DNA from: Deferribacteres bacterium
GTDB lineage: Bacteria > Zhuqueibacterota > Zhuqueibacteria > Zhuqueibacterales > Geothermadaptataceae
DNA length: 64,000 nt
Direction of reading: 5' to 3'
NCBI GenBank assembly: GCA_020633675.1
Contig: JACKDE010000002.1
Span: 868,001 to 932,000, forward strand
Numbering within the stretch: the stretch's first letter is position 1; every line of letters starts with the position of its first letter. The position numbers were made by a program, and so were the translations under genes. This document shows, one piece after another, positions 8,240 to 15,980 of the stretch. The notes under the pieces are model-generated. The model saw only the letters and a program-made list of their open reading frames with translations. It was not told the origin of the DNA and ran no database searches.

Positions 8240-8797
8240 ATGCCATTGCCAGTTGCGCACAGTTTAGCGGGCTTCACGATTTTACAAGGGCAGCGTCTTG
8301 TTTTTTTTCAAAAATTGTGGCAGAATGTGCTGCTCTTTGTTGTGCTGGCCAATCTTGCAGATGCTGATTTTATACCGGGATTTTTCGTCGGCAATCCCAA
8401 TGCCTTTCATCAGTTGCATTCACATTCGCTTGGCGCTGCGGTGCTGGTCGGCGTTCTGGGAGCCGGGTATTTCGGACGCAAGGATCAAAAATATTTGGCC
8501 TATTTCGTGGTCATCGCACTGGCCTACTTTTCGCATGTGTTGCTGGATTATTTCAACCACGACATGCGCGCACCGTATGGCGTAATGATGTGGTGGCCCT
8601 TTTCAGGTGAGCATTTCACCGCGCCGCAACCGATTTTTGTTGCGGTACACAAATCGTCGGCGTCGGGCACATTTTTGCAAAGCCTGTGGCACATCCGCAA
8701 CTGGCAGGCCCTGCTGCGCGAGTTATTGGTGATGGGGCCGGTTGCCCTGATTGCCTGGTGGACAAAACGAAATCGCAAAAAAGCAATTTCTCATTAA
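8240..8797 (+). CDS. YdjM-like integral membrane metal-dependent hydrolase (DUF457 type)
   Basis: A 185-residue membrane protein. It begins MPLPVAHSLAGFTI, followed by NLADADFIPGF, HQLHSHSLGAAV and HVLLDYFNHD. This pattern of His and Asp residues at helix ends is that of the YdjM/DUF457 family (PF04307), proposed membrane-bound metal-dependent hydrolases. Four or five hydrophobic helices are visible. ATG follows the proC stop directly (TAG then ATG), so translation is probably coupled. The biochemical reaction of the family is not established. Confidence 0.75.
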   Translation: MPLPVAHSLAGFTILQGQRLVFFQKLWQNVLLFVVLANLADADFIPGFFVGNPNAFHQLHSHSLGAAVLVGVLGAGYFGRKDQKYLAYFVVIALAYFSHVLLDYFNHDMRAPYGVMMWWPFSGEHFTAPQPIFVAVHKSSASGTFLQSLWHIRNWQALLRELLVMGPVALIAWWTKRNRKKAISH

Positions 8798-8800
8798 CGC

Positions 8801-8814
8801 CCCGATTCATCGGG
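8801..8814. repeat. Short palindrome after the YdjM-like gene
   Basis: CCCGATTCATCGGG forms a 6-bp perfect stem three bases after the stop codon. A partial second copy (CCCCGATTCA) lies at about 8827. No T-tract follows, so a terminator role is weak. It may be a decayed intergenic repeat. Confidence 0.4.
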
Positions 8815-8855
8815 ATTAATTGAGCACCCCGATTCAACAGAATGAACGGAAACCT

Positions 8856-9809
8856 ATGAGCGAAAAAACAAAATCAACTATATCCATCGTTGTGCCGGTG
8901 ATGAACGAAGAAGAAAACGTGCCGCATCTCTATTCTCAGATTACCGAGGTGATGCAGAATTGGGATCGCCAGTACGAAATCATTATGGTGGACGATGGCA
9001 GCAGCGATCGCACGTTTGAGATACTGGAAGAAATCGCACAAAAAGACAAACATCTGATCGTCATCAAATTTCGCCGTAATTTCGGCCAGTCCGCTGCGAT
9101 GGGAGCTGGCTTCGATGCCGCAAAATACGACGTCGTCGTGACCATGGATGGCGATTTGCAGAACGACCCGAAAGACATTCCTGCAGTGGTGCAGAAGCTC
9201 GAAGAAGGCTATGATATCGTCAGTGGCTGGCGCAAAAACCGCAAGGACAAGCTCATCATTCGCAAGGTGCCGAGCATGATCGCCAACCGCCTGGTGCGCA
9301 AATCCACCCAGGTGGAACTACATGATACCGGTTGTTCGTTGAAAGCCTATCGCTCGGATGTGCTCAAGCGCGTCAAGCTTTATGGCGAGTTCCATCGTTT
9401 CATTCCGGCGCTGTGCCGCATCGAAGGCGCGCGCATCACCGAAATGGTGGTCGACCATCACGAGCGCCGTTTCGGGGAGTCAAAGTACAATATCACTCGT
9501 ACGTTTCGCGTGATCATGGATTTGACCACGCTGAACTTGTTGCTGAAATATCTGACCAAGCCGGTGCATTTTTTCGGTGCGCTGACCATGCTGTTTAATT
9601 TGATCGGCATTTTGGTGGCGGTGATGTTTGGCATCAACTGGCTGGGCGGCTGGATGACACCGGACGAGCTGAATGTGCAGCTCGCGCTGGCCTTTTTACT
9701 GCTCACCACCGGCGCCAGCTTTTTGTTTTGGGGCCTGATCGCGCATTTGATCGTGCGCACCGGCACCAAACGCGACGAGCGATTGTTCGATGTGAAGACG
9801 GGGAAGTAG
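8856..9809 (+). CDS. GT2 glycosyltransferase, dolichyl-phosphate-mannose-synthase-like, with two C-terminal TM helices
   Basis: About 317 residues. The GT-A domain starts SIVVPVMNEEENVPHLY and contains MVDDGSSDRTF and the metal-binding MDGDLQNDP. IVSGWRKNRKD, HDTGCSLKAYR and HERRFGESKY follow, all typical of the DPM1/GtrB/ArnC group. Two hydrophobic helices near the C-terminus anchor it. Such enzymes make polyprenyl-phosphate-linked monosaccharides that serve as donors for membrane GT-C enzymes, and this window has GT39-like proteins at 26890 and 37047. I choose ATG at 8856 over the in-frame TTG at 8820, because the family's N-terminus starts shortly after it. Confidence 0.9.
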   Translation: MSEKTKSTISIVVPVMNEEENVPHLYSQITEVMQNWDRQYEIIMVDDGSSDRTFEILEEIAQKDKHLIVIKFRRNFGQSAAMGAGFDAAKYDVVVTMDGDLQNDPKDIPAVVQKLEEGYDIVSGWRKNRKDKLIIRKVPSMIANRLVRKSTQVELHDTGCSLKAYRSDVLKRVKLYGEFHRFIPALCRIEGARITEMVVDHHERRFGESKYNITRTFRVIMDLTTLNLLLKYLTKPVHFFGALTMLFNLIGILVAVMFGINWLGGWMTPDELNVQLALAFLLLTTGASFLFWGLIAHLIVRTGTKRDERLFDVKTGK

Positions 9810-9841
9810 AGTCAAGAATTCGAGAAAATGAGTGGGGTATA

Positions 9842-10168
9842 ATGCAAAAGATAAAAGCTATTGAATTAATTGGCTACAGCAGGATGAGAGCCAAAGCGAT
9901 TGGTATTATGATCTGGCCTATCATTATTATTATTGGAACTGTCGGGTGGCTTATATGGAATTGGTATGTTGCGGTATTAGCATTGATAGCTGGAATTATA
10001 TTTGGCTATATGTACTCAATTATTGAATCAAAGCGAATCGAGCGTATTACGGGCCTAAACATTCGTGAACAGGAAGAAGCATTCAAATACAGTTTAGCTG
10101 CCAAGAACGATCCGATTGCTAGGAATCCCCGAGTTTATCGACAGTATATTGATTCTATTCCTGATTGA
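9842..10168 (+). CDS. Small two-helix membrane protein, unknown function
   Basis: 108 residues starting MQKIKAIELIGYSRM, with two consecutive hydrophobic segments (about residues 19-35 and 38-55). A charged cytoplasmic-looking tail follows with SKRIERITGLN and a closing YRQYIDSIPD. GAGTGGGG lies a few bases before the ATG. The frame stays open upstream into the preceding gene, but the residues there look like noise. The gene is AT-rich compared with its 5' neighbour and belongs with the island up to 11.67 kb. I recognise no family. Confidence 0.6.
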   Translation: MQKIKAIELIGYSRMRAKAIGIMIWPIIIIIGTVGWLIWNWYVAVLALIAGIIFGYMYSIIESKRIERITGLNIREQEEAFKYSLAAKNDPIARNPRVYRQYIDSIPD

Positions 10169-10192
10169 ATATAGGTTTGATTTTATTGCATC

Positions 10193-10455
10193 TTAAGTAG
10201 TTCTGCGTGAGCCTGTTCTTTCTAAAATCAGTATTTCATCAGATATTTTATAAATCAGAAGCCAATCTGGTTTGATATAACAATCGCGAAAACCGTGAAA
10301 ATTTCCAGATAATGGGTGATCTTGATATTGGGCTTTCAATAGTTTTTTTAGAAATCAGCTTTTCTGTCACCAAGCGAACTATTTTTTAAATCTTTATTCT
10401 GCTTCTGGATGCGCTTATGGTCTTTTTTGAACTGGTTTATGTAGAGAATATTCAC
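10193..10455 (-). pseudogene. yafQ: YafQ/RelE-type toxin, disrupted by two frameshifts
   Basis: Reading the minus strand from GTG at 10455 gives NILYINQFKKDHKRIQKQNKD, which stops after about 36 residues. Changing frame near 10385 gives VTEKLISKKTIES. A further single-base shift near 10328 gives QYQDHPLSGNFHGFRDC, then IKPDWLLIYKISDEILILE and RTGSRRTT, to TAA at 10195-10193. Joined, the three pieces have the full length and order of a YafQ mRNA-interferase, including the DHPLSGN and DWLLIY motifs. The GTG overlaps the antitoxin stop (GTGA), the usual operon arrangement. The two shifts imply an inactive toxin unless they are assembly errors; the first is next to a run of six A on the coding strand. 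Confidence 0.85.
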
Positions 10456-10712
10456 TTTTCCAATTCCTCGAATAGCTCGTCAACTGAATCCACTTCGTTG
10501 AGCTCAAGACCCGCTTCTGATTTTTTTAATGTATCAGCTTTCAGCTCATTCGGGATTTTTAGTTCAAATGGGATGCCTTTTTGCAACGCGACTTGTGTCA
10601 GATACATTGAAATTGCTTCGGAAAGAGTGATATTAAGTGTGTTGAGAATTTCCTGGGCTTGTGCTTTTATCTCAGGATCGATGCGCGCTTGAATGGTTGC
10701 TGTACGAGCCAT
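10452..10712 (-). CDS. dinJ: RelB/DinJ-family antitoxin
   Basis: 86 residues: ARTATIQARIDPEIKAQAQE forms the ribbon-helix-helix DNA-binding part, followed by LGITLSEAI-like helix residues NITLSEAISMYLTQVALQKG and IPFELKIPNE, as in DinJ/RelB antitoxins. The acidic tail (ELNEVDSVDELFEELEK) would wrap the toxin. I chose ATG at 10712 because GGAG sits about 9 bases upstream; an in-frame ATG four codons earlier (10724) has no such site. The downstream toxin is frameshifted, so this antitoxin appears orphaned. It runs against the direction of its neighbours and is AT-rich, which suggests acquisition by transfer. Confidence 0.85.
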   Translation of the reverse strand: MARTATIQARIDPEIKAQAQEILNTLNITLSEAISMYLTQVALQKGIPFELKIPNELKADTLKKSEAGLELNEVDSVDELFEELEK

Positions 10713-10734
10713 AGTTTTCTCCATTTGCTGTGAT

Positions 10735-10746
10735 TTGTCATGACAA
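10735..10746. promoter_or_regulatory. Candidate antitoxin operator (perfect 12-bp palindrome)
   Basis: TTGTCATGACAA is a perfect palindrome 23 bases upstream of the antitoxin ATG and just downstream of the candidate promoter. RelB/DinJ antitoxins commonly repress their own operon by binding palindromes at this place. Binding here is inferred from position and symmetry only. Confidence 0.5.
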
Positions 10747-10757
10747 TCGAAATAAAA

Positions 10758-10787
10758 TTAGTATTGAATGTGCTGCTTGGTAAGCAA
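10758..10787 (-). promoter_or_regulatory. Candidate sigma70-type promoter of the antitoxin gene
   Basis: On the minus strand TTGCTT (10787-10782) and TACTAA (10763-10758) are separated by 18 bases. Transcription would start near 10751, immediately before the palindrome at 10735-10746. Confidence 0.35.
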
Positions 10788-10841
10788 AGTAAAGTAGTTG
10801 CTTAAGAGTTATTTTTATTAAACATCATTGATCTGCCAACA

Positions 10842-11669
10842 ATGTTTGATCGGACGAAAATTCCGTCTTTACCGCATGTTTGGATTGGCTATTTGATAGC
10901 TTTGATTTTTCTTTTCGCAGAGTTTATTGAGCCTTCCCAAAATGAATTAGGTTATTTTGAATCTACACAATATTCAGAGTCAACAAATCTATTTTTTTTG
11001 TTAAGTGTTGCTCTTTGGGCATATTGGTATTTTTGTGTTTATCGAATCCACAAAATTCTGAATTTCATAAGTAACGATTCCTATGAAATAAAGCCAGGTT
11101 TTGCTGTTGGAGCGCACTTTATTCCTTTTTACAATCTCTATTGGATTTTTCATTGGCCCAATGTATTTGTCAATTATATAAATAAACAAAATACAATTTT
11201 GCGAATGACAAAAGGTCTGCTAGGCATTTCAATTTTATTTGGATTTATTGCAATTAGAATCGATGGCTCAATTGGCTTTTCAATTCTATTTAGCACAATA
11301 GCATACATTAATAGTAAGTTGGGGAACAGTCTTGAGTGGCAGTTCCGCAACCAGACAATGAAATCATCAAGAGATGCAAGTTATTCATCGAATCATGAGA
11401 AAACAAAGAGTACTAATCGAGATTCGCTGGATGGTGAAGAATTTGAATTTACTACCGAGGCAGAAAAACAAAAGTACTATGGACGAGTTCTTGGTTTGAG
11501 CGGTAAGGTTACGACCGAAGATGTAAAGTCAGCATATTTGCATTTAATTGCAAGATATCACCCTGATCGGGTACAGTATTTGGGGGAGGAGTTTCAACGG
11601 ATTGCTGAGAAGAAAACCAAGGAGATAAATAAAGCGTTTCAATATTTTAAACAACGATATAATTTATGA
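10842..11669 (+). CDS. Membrane-anchored J-domain protein
   Basis: 275 residues. The N-terminal 170 residues contain about four hydrophobic segments with aromatic-rich loops (WAYWYFCVYRIHKIL, FIPFYNLYWIFHWPN). A polar linker near residues 175-205 leads to a C-terminal J domain: KYYGRVLGLSGKVTTEDVKSA then IARYHPDRV, with the diagnostic His240-Pro241-Asp242, then INKAFQYFKQ. J domains stimulate the ATPase of DnaK-type Hsp70s; no DnaK gene is in this window. The FIPFYNLYW part resembles DUF4328/DUF4234-type membrane modules, with low certainty. The gene is strongly AT-rich compared with the flanking glycosyltransferase genes. Confidence 0.75.
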   Translation: MFDRTKIPSLPHVWIGYLIALIFLFAEFIEPSQNELGYFESTQYSESTNLFFLLSVALWAYWYFCVYRIHKILNFISNDSYEIKPGFAVGAHFIPFYNLYWIFHWPNVFVNYINKQNTILRMTKGLLGISILFGFIAIRIDGSIGFSILFSTIAYINSKLGNSLEWQFRNQTMKSSRDASYSSNHEKTKSTNRDSLDGEEFEFTTEAEKQKYYGRVLGLSGKVTTEDVKSAYLHLIARYHPDRVQYLGEEFQRIAEKKTKEINKAFQYFKQRYNL

Positions 11670-11772
11670 GATGCATTTAAAACAAGACATTTATTTAACC
11701 TCGCCTCCATTTCAAAAAACTCAGGATGGAGTTAAAAAATACATTTTGTAGAACCCTAAAACGGTACCCAAC

Positions 11773-12819
11773 ATGGCAGAAACCACGACAAAAACTGATC
11801 AAGACGCTACGAAGCGGCAAAGCAACAACAAACCGGCCGCGACGAGAAAGACCGCCAGCCGGGCGCGTGCGAGCAAAAAATCGCAGGTCAAGCCGGCTGT
11901 CACCGCAATCGTGCCGATCTTCAATATGGGCGCCAGCGTCGAGCCCATGTACGATGATCTGATCGCCGGGCTGAACGCCTATGGTCAGCCCTACGAAGTC
12001 ATCTTTATCGACGACGCCAGCACCGACGACACCTGGGCGAAGCTCGATCAAATCGCCGAGCGTGATAAAAAAGTCAAGCTCATCCGTATGCGCTCCAGCT
12101 TCGGTGAGGCCAGCTCGTTCGATGCCGGATTGTCGCAGTCGACCGGAGCACGCATTCTGTATGCAACCGCACGCGTGCGCGCCAATTTGCGGCAGGTCGA
12201 CCAGCTGCTGCAAAAGCTCGACGAAGGATACGACCTTGTCTGTGGCTGGCGCAAACCTCGCAAAGATTCCGATCTCAACCAGAAGGTCTCGAAGCTGTTC
12301 AACCGCATCGTGCGCCGCTTTGCGCACCTCGATTTGCACGACATCAATTCCGGCATTTTCGCCACCGAGCGCTCGGTGATGGAAGACTTGCGCATTTACG
12401 GCAACATGAACATCTTTATCCCGATCCTGGCGAATCGCAAGGGCTTCAAAGTCGCTGAAGTCCAGATCGAACAACTTCCCGGGCAATTCCGGCAATCCAA
12501 GTACTTGCCAGAGTACATCCAGCGTTTGCTGGACATCATCACGGTCATTTTTCTGACCAATTATTCCAAAAAGCCGTTGCATTTCCTCGGCTTTTTCGGC
12601 ATGATTTTCACTCTGACAGGCGGCTTGATGAATGCCTACCTGTTCCTGACACGCATGTTCGGCAGCCCGATCGCTGGCCGGCCTTTGTTGCTTTTGGGAG
12701 CCCTTTTGCTGGTGATTGGCCTGCAAATGATCTCGATCGGCCTGATCGGTGAGATGATCATTTACACCCATGCGCGTGAAATTAAAGAGTATAACATTGA
12801 AAAGGTGGTTGGAGCGTGA
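11773..12819 (+). CDS. DPM-like GT2 paralogue lacking the DXD motif (probable pseudoenzyme)
   Basis: 348 residues. A basic, low-complexity N-terminal extension (about residues 1-41, rich in T, K, R, A) precedes a GT2 domain that aligns end to end with the protein at 8856: TAIVPIFNMG, FIDDASTDDTW, LDEGYDLVCGWRKPRKD, LHDINSGIF and the two C-terminal TM helices. Where 8856 has MDGDLQNDP, this protein reads YATARVRANLRQ (near residues 131-142), so the metal-binding acidic residues are gone. The Asp pair of the first motif is retained. It overlaps the next gene by 4 bp (GTGA), suggesting coupled translation with an intact GT2. A regulatory or scaffold partner role is inference. Confidence 0.85.
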   Translation: MAETTTKTDQDATKRQSNNKPAATRKTASRARASKKSQVKPAVTAIVPIFNMGASVEPMYDDLIAGLNAYGQPYEVIFIDDASTDDTWAKLDQIAERDKKVKLIRMRSSFGEASSFDAGLSQSTGARILYATARVRANLRQVDQLLQKLDEGYDLVCGWRKPRKDSDLNQKVSKLFNRIVRRFAHLDLHDINSGIFATERSVMEDLRIYGNMNIFIPILANRKGFKVAEVQIEQLPGQFRQSKYLPEYIQRLLDIITVIFLTNYSKKPLHFLGFFGMIFTLTGGLMNAYLFLTRMFGSPIAGRPLLLLGALLLVIGLQMISIGLIGEMIIYTHAREIKEYNIEKVVGA

Positions 12820-13847
12820 AGCTTATTATTCAAATTCCCTGCCTGAACGAAGCGAAAACGTTGCCGGTCACCCTGGCAGATTTGCCCAAAAGTTTGCCCG
12901 GCATCGATGAAATCGAAGTGCTGATCGTCGACGACGGCTCAACTGACGACACGGCTGAGGTCGCGAAGCAAAATGGCGTGCAGCATGTTCGGCGCTTCAA
13001 AAACAATAAAGGCCTGGCCGAAGCATTCATGACCGGCATCAACACCAGTCTCGAGCTGGGCGCAGATATCATTGTCAACACGGATGCCGACAATCAGTAC
13101 AAAGGCGAGTGCATCGCCGATCTGATCAAGCCGATTGTAGAAGGCAAGGCAGACATGGTGATCGGTGACCGGCAGGTGGAGACGATTCCGCATTTTTCTT
13201 CGCTGAAAATCATGCTGCAAAAGCTCGGCTCATGGGTGGTGCGACGCTTTTCCGAAACTTCGGTGCCGGATACCACCAGCGGCTTTCGCGCATACAGTCG
13301 CGAGGCTGCGCTGCGATTGAACGTGATTTCGCGTTTTACCTATACACTGGAAACCATTATCCAGGCAGGCAAGAAAAACATCGCCGTGACGCATGTGCCG
13401 ATTCAAACCAATGGCATGTTGCGCAAATCCCGGCTGTTCCGCAGTATGCCAAGCTACATCAAACGCAGTGTGAGCACCATTTTTCGCATCTATGTGATGT
13501 ACGAGCCGCTCAAGGCCTTCATGGTGGTCGGCAGCATTTTGTTTTCCGCCGGCTTCCTGATCGGTCTGCGATTTCTTTATTTTTATTTCTTTGTCGATAG
13601 CGGCGCCGGGCATATCCAATCCTTGATTTTAAGTGCTGTTTTGCTGCTGCTTGGCTTTCAGATGGGGATTTTCGGCGTGATCGCAGACCTGATTGCCGGA
13701 CATCGCCGGCTCACGGAAGATACGCTCTATCGGGTCAAAAAAGTGGAATTGGATTTGATGCGACTCGGTGAAGAGAACGATAAGCATCATGCCGAAAACA
13801 GCATTCTGGAAAATCAAAAGAAGCAAGCCACGGACGTGCATGCATAA
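12816..13847 (+). CDS. GT2 glycosyltransferase, DPM-like, with C-terminal TM helices
   Basis: 343 residues from GTG at 12816, overlapping the stop of the pseudo-GT2. Motifs: LIIQIPCLNEAKTLP, LIVDDGSTDDTAE, NTDADNQYKGE (intact metal site), VIGDRQ and DTTSGFRAYSREA. Two hydrophobic helices lie near residues 230-250 and 268-290, and a charged tail follows. The GFRAY-type acceptor region and TM pair are typical of polyprenyl-phosphate glycosyltransferases (GtrB/DPM1-like). With 8856 and 11773 it makes three related GT2 genes within 5 kb. Confidence 0.88.
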   Translation: MKLIIQIPCLNEAKTLPVTLADLPKSLPGIDEIEVLIVDDGSTDDTAEVAKQNGVQHVRRFKNNKGLAEAFMTGINTSLELGADIIVNTDADNQYKGECIADLIKPIVEGKADMVIGDRQVETIPHFSSLKIMLQKLGSWVVRRFSETSVPDTTSGFRAYSREAALRLNVISRFTYTLETIIQAGKKNIAVTHVPIQTNGMLRKSRLFRSMPSYIKRSVSTIFRIYVMYEPLKAFMVVGSILFSAGFLIGLRFLYFYFFVDSGAGHIQSLILSAVLLLLGFQMGIFGVIADLIAGHRRLTEDTLYRVKKVELDLMRLGEENDKHHAENSILENQKKQATDVHA

Positions 13848-13940
13848 AATTTAGCCACGAAGTGACGCGATCTATTTGAAATTTTTCAATTCGTGAGCAT
13901 TCGCGGCAGACAAAATTCTGATGAAATAGGACGACGATTG

Positions 13941-15038
13941 ATGAAAATAGCAATTATGGGGATACGCGGTATTCCCGCGAATTATGGTGGATTCGAAACC
14001 TTTGCTGAATATTTGGGAACCGGACTGGTCGATCGCGGCCACGAAGTGACGGTTTACGGACGGTCGAACAATATTACCCACGAAGAACCGTTTTATCGCG
14101 GCGTGCGGCTGGTGGTTTTGCCGACCATCAAGCACAAATATTTCGACACAGTTGCGCACACCTTTTTGTGCGTTTTTCATGCCTTGAAAGAACGCTACGA
14201 TGTCATTTTGATCTGCAACAGCGCCAATGCGGTCTTTTCCTGGGTGCCGCGTCTTGGCGGAACACCGGTCGCGCTCAATGTCGATGGATTGGAATGGAAA
14301 CGCGCAAAGTGGAACGCACTCGGCAGCGCATTTTACAAAATGTCCGAGCGGTTGGCAACCTGGATGCCGAACGAAATCATCACCGACGCGCGTGACATCG
14401 AAAAATATTACCTCGATAAATATAACAAAAAATCGACCTTTATCCCGTATGGCACGCCCATCGGCGGTGTTGACACTAAAGACGTGCTGGACAAGTTTGG
14501 CGTCGAACCGGGTAAATACGTGCTTTTCGTCAGCCGGTTTGAGCCGGAAAACAATCCGCACCGGGTGGTCGAGGCATTCGAAAAAGTCGACACCGACATG
14601 AAGCTGGTAATGGTCGGCGATGCGCCCTATGCGACGGACTACATCAAGAAGCTCAAATCGACCAAAGACCCGCGCATTATTTTTACCGGCTATGTTTTCG
14701 GGCAGGGTTATCGCGAATTCCAGTCAAATGCCTACTGCTACGTGCAGGCAACCGAGGTCGGCGGTACACATCCGGCATTGCTGGAAGGCATGGGACATGG
14801 CAACTGCGTGCTGGCCAACGATGTGCCGGAACACCGCGAGGTATTGGGCGATGCCGGCTTCTTTTTCAGCACCAAAAACAACGGCGAGCTGTCTGAAAAA
14901 ATCCAGTTTTTGATCAATAACCCGGACAAAGTGCAGGAATCGAAGCGCAAAGCGATCCGGCGCATTCAGGAAAACTACACCTGGGACCGGATTACCGATC
15001 AATACGAAGCGTTGTTCAAGCGGTTGGCGAAGAAATAG
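13941..15038 (+). CDS. Glycosyltransferase with DUF1972 N-terminus (GT4 superfamily)
   Basis: About 365 residues. The start KIAIMGIRGIPANYGGFETF and the following LGTGLVDRGHEVTVYGRS are the hallmark of the DUF1972 domain found in rhamnosyl- and other transferases of exopolysaccharide loci. The C-terminal half is a GT4 donor domain with VLFVSRFEPENNPHRVVEAF, TGYVFGQGYREF and EVGGTHPALLEGMG. ATG at 13941 with AGGA upstream is preferred to an earlier in-frame GTG at 13893, which would add 16 residues unlike the family. A repeat-derived word GCCACGAA occurs just upstream (13854). Confidence 0.88.
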   Translation: MKIAIMGIRGIPANYGGFETFAEYLGTGLVDRGHEVTVYGRSNNITHEEPFYRGVRLVVLPTIKHKYFDTVAHTFLCVFHALKERYDVILICNSANAVFSWVPRLGGTPVALNVDGLEWKRAKWNALGSAFYKMSERLATWMPNEIITDARDIEKYYLDKYNKKSTFIPYGTPIGGVDTKDVLDKFGVEPGKYVLFVSRFEPENNPHRVVEAFEKVDTDMKLVMVGDAPYATDYIKKLKSTKDPRIIFTGYVFGQGYREFQSNAYCYVQATEVGGTHPALLEGMGHGNCVLANDVPEHREVLGDAGFFFSTKNNGELSEKIQFLINNPDKVQESKRKAIRRIQENYTWDRITDQYEALFKRLAKK

Positions 15039-15136
15039 GAAGCCACGAATCTCACGAATGAACACGAATTTTAAGCGCTTTGTTCGTGCTCTTTAATGAT
15101 GATGAACGGCAAAAAAGTTGCTTGCAAGGAAATCGA

Positions 15137-15919
15137 ATGAAAAAAGAAACTGTCGTTATACAAAAGGAATTGTTTGCCGAAAATAAATCGAGTTTGGCGA
15201 AATACCAGGATTTGGTGATCGGCCAGCGCGGCTGGTGGGCGCTGATCCGCTACGAGCTGATCGTGACGTTTTGTAGCTGGGTGCCCGGTGCATTAGGCTT
15301 GGTGCTGCGCAAATTTCTGTATCCGAAGCTGTTTAAAAAAGTCGGCCGCAACGTCAATTTCGGCAGCAATATCGTGATCCGCCATCCCAACAAAATCGAG
15401 ATCGGCGATAATGTGGTGATCGACGACAACTGTGTGCTGGATGCCAAAGGCTCGGACAATGACGGCATTCGCGTCGGCAGCGGCGTTTTTTTAGGCCGCA
15501 ACTCCATTTTGAGCTGCAAAAACGGCGACATCATTTTAGGCGATCACGTCAATATCGGCTTTCACTCGGAGATTTTTTCGGCCAGCAAAGTGCAGCTCGG
15601 CAAGCATGTGCTGATCGCGGCCTATTGCTACCTGATCGGCGGCGACCACGACTACGATGCGGTCGACAAGGCGGTGCTGGAGCAGACCCGCAGCTCGCGT
15701 GGCATCACCCTGGAAGATGATGTCTGGCTCGGCGCCGGGGTCAAAATCATGGATGGCGTGACTGTCGGCAAGCACACGATCATCGGCACCAGTGCGGTGG
15801 TGAACAAGGACTTGCCGGAGTACGTCATCGCGGTCGGCATTCCGGCGAAAGTGGTGAAACAACGCAAAGTAGAGGGGGAAAATGGGCAGGCTGCAAAAGA
15901 ATCGACAGCGCGATCTTGA
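15137..15919 (+). CDS. Left-handed beta-helix (hexapeptide) acyltransferase
   Basis: 260 residues. An N-terminal helical part with a hydrophobic segment (LIRYELIVTFCSWVPGAL, residues 37-54) is followed by hexapeptide repeats: VGRNVNFGSNIVI, IEIGDNVVIDDN, VRVGSGVFLG-like IRVGSGVFLGRNSIL, ITLEDDVWLGAGVKIMDGV and VGKHTIIGTSAVV. YCYLIGGDHDYD supplies a catalytic His, as in maltose/galactoside O-acetyltransferases and WcaF/WcaB. It probably O-acetylates the polymer repeat unit. AAGGA sits 9 bases before the ATG. Confidence 0.87.
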   Translation: MKKETVVIQKELFAENKSSLAKYQDLVIGQRGWWALIRYELIVTFCSWVPGALGLVLRKFLYPKLFKKVGRNVNFGSNIVIRHPNKIEIGDNVVIDDNCVLDAKGSDNDGIRVGSGVFLGRNSILSCKNGDIILGDHVNIGFHSEIFSASKVQLGKHVLIAAYCYLIGGDHDYDAVDKAVLEQTRSSRGITLEDDVWLGAGVKIMDGVTVGKHTIIGTSAVVNKDLPEYVIAVGIPAKVVKQRKVEGENGQAAKESTARS

Positions 15920-15980
15920 TTTATTGGCTCTTTTTTATAAGCTTATCTTCACCACTCCTCCCCCTCGAGCCCGAATTCGA

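Noticed and set aside
8801..8814. Palindrome after the YdjM-like gene considered as a terminator
   Set aside because: Only a 6-bp stem and no T-run; kept as a short repeat only.
11695..12771. Minus-strand open frame (358 codons) opposite the DXD-less GT2
   Set aside because: Considered because the GT2 has odd substitutions, but the + strand protein aligns throughout with its paralogue, while the minus translation is His/Gln-rich noise.
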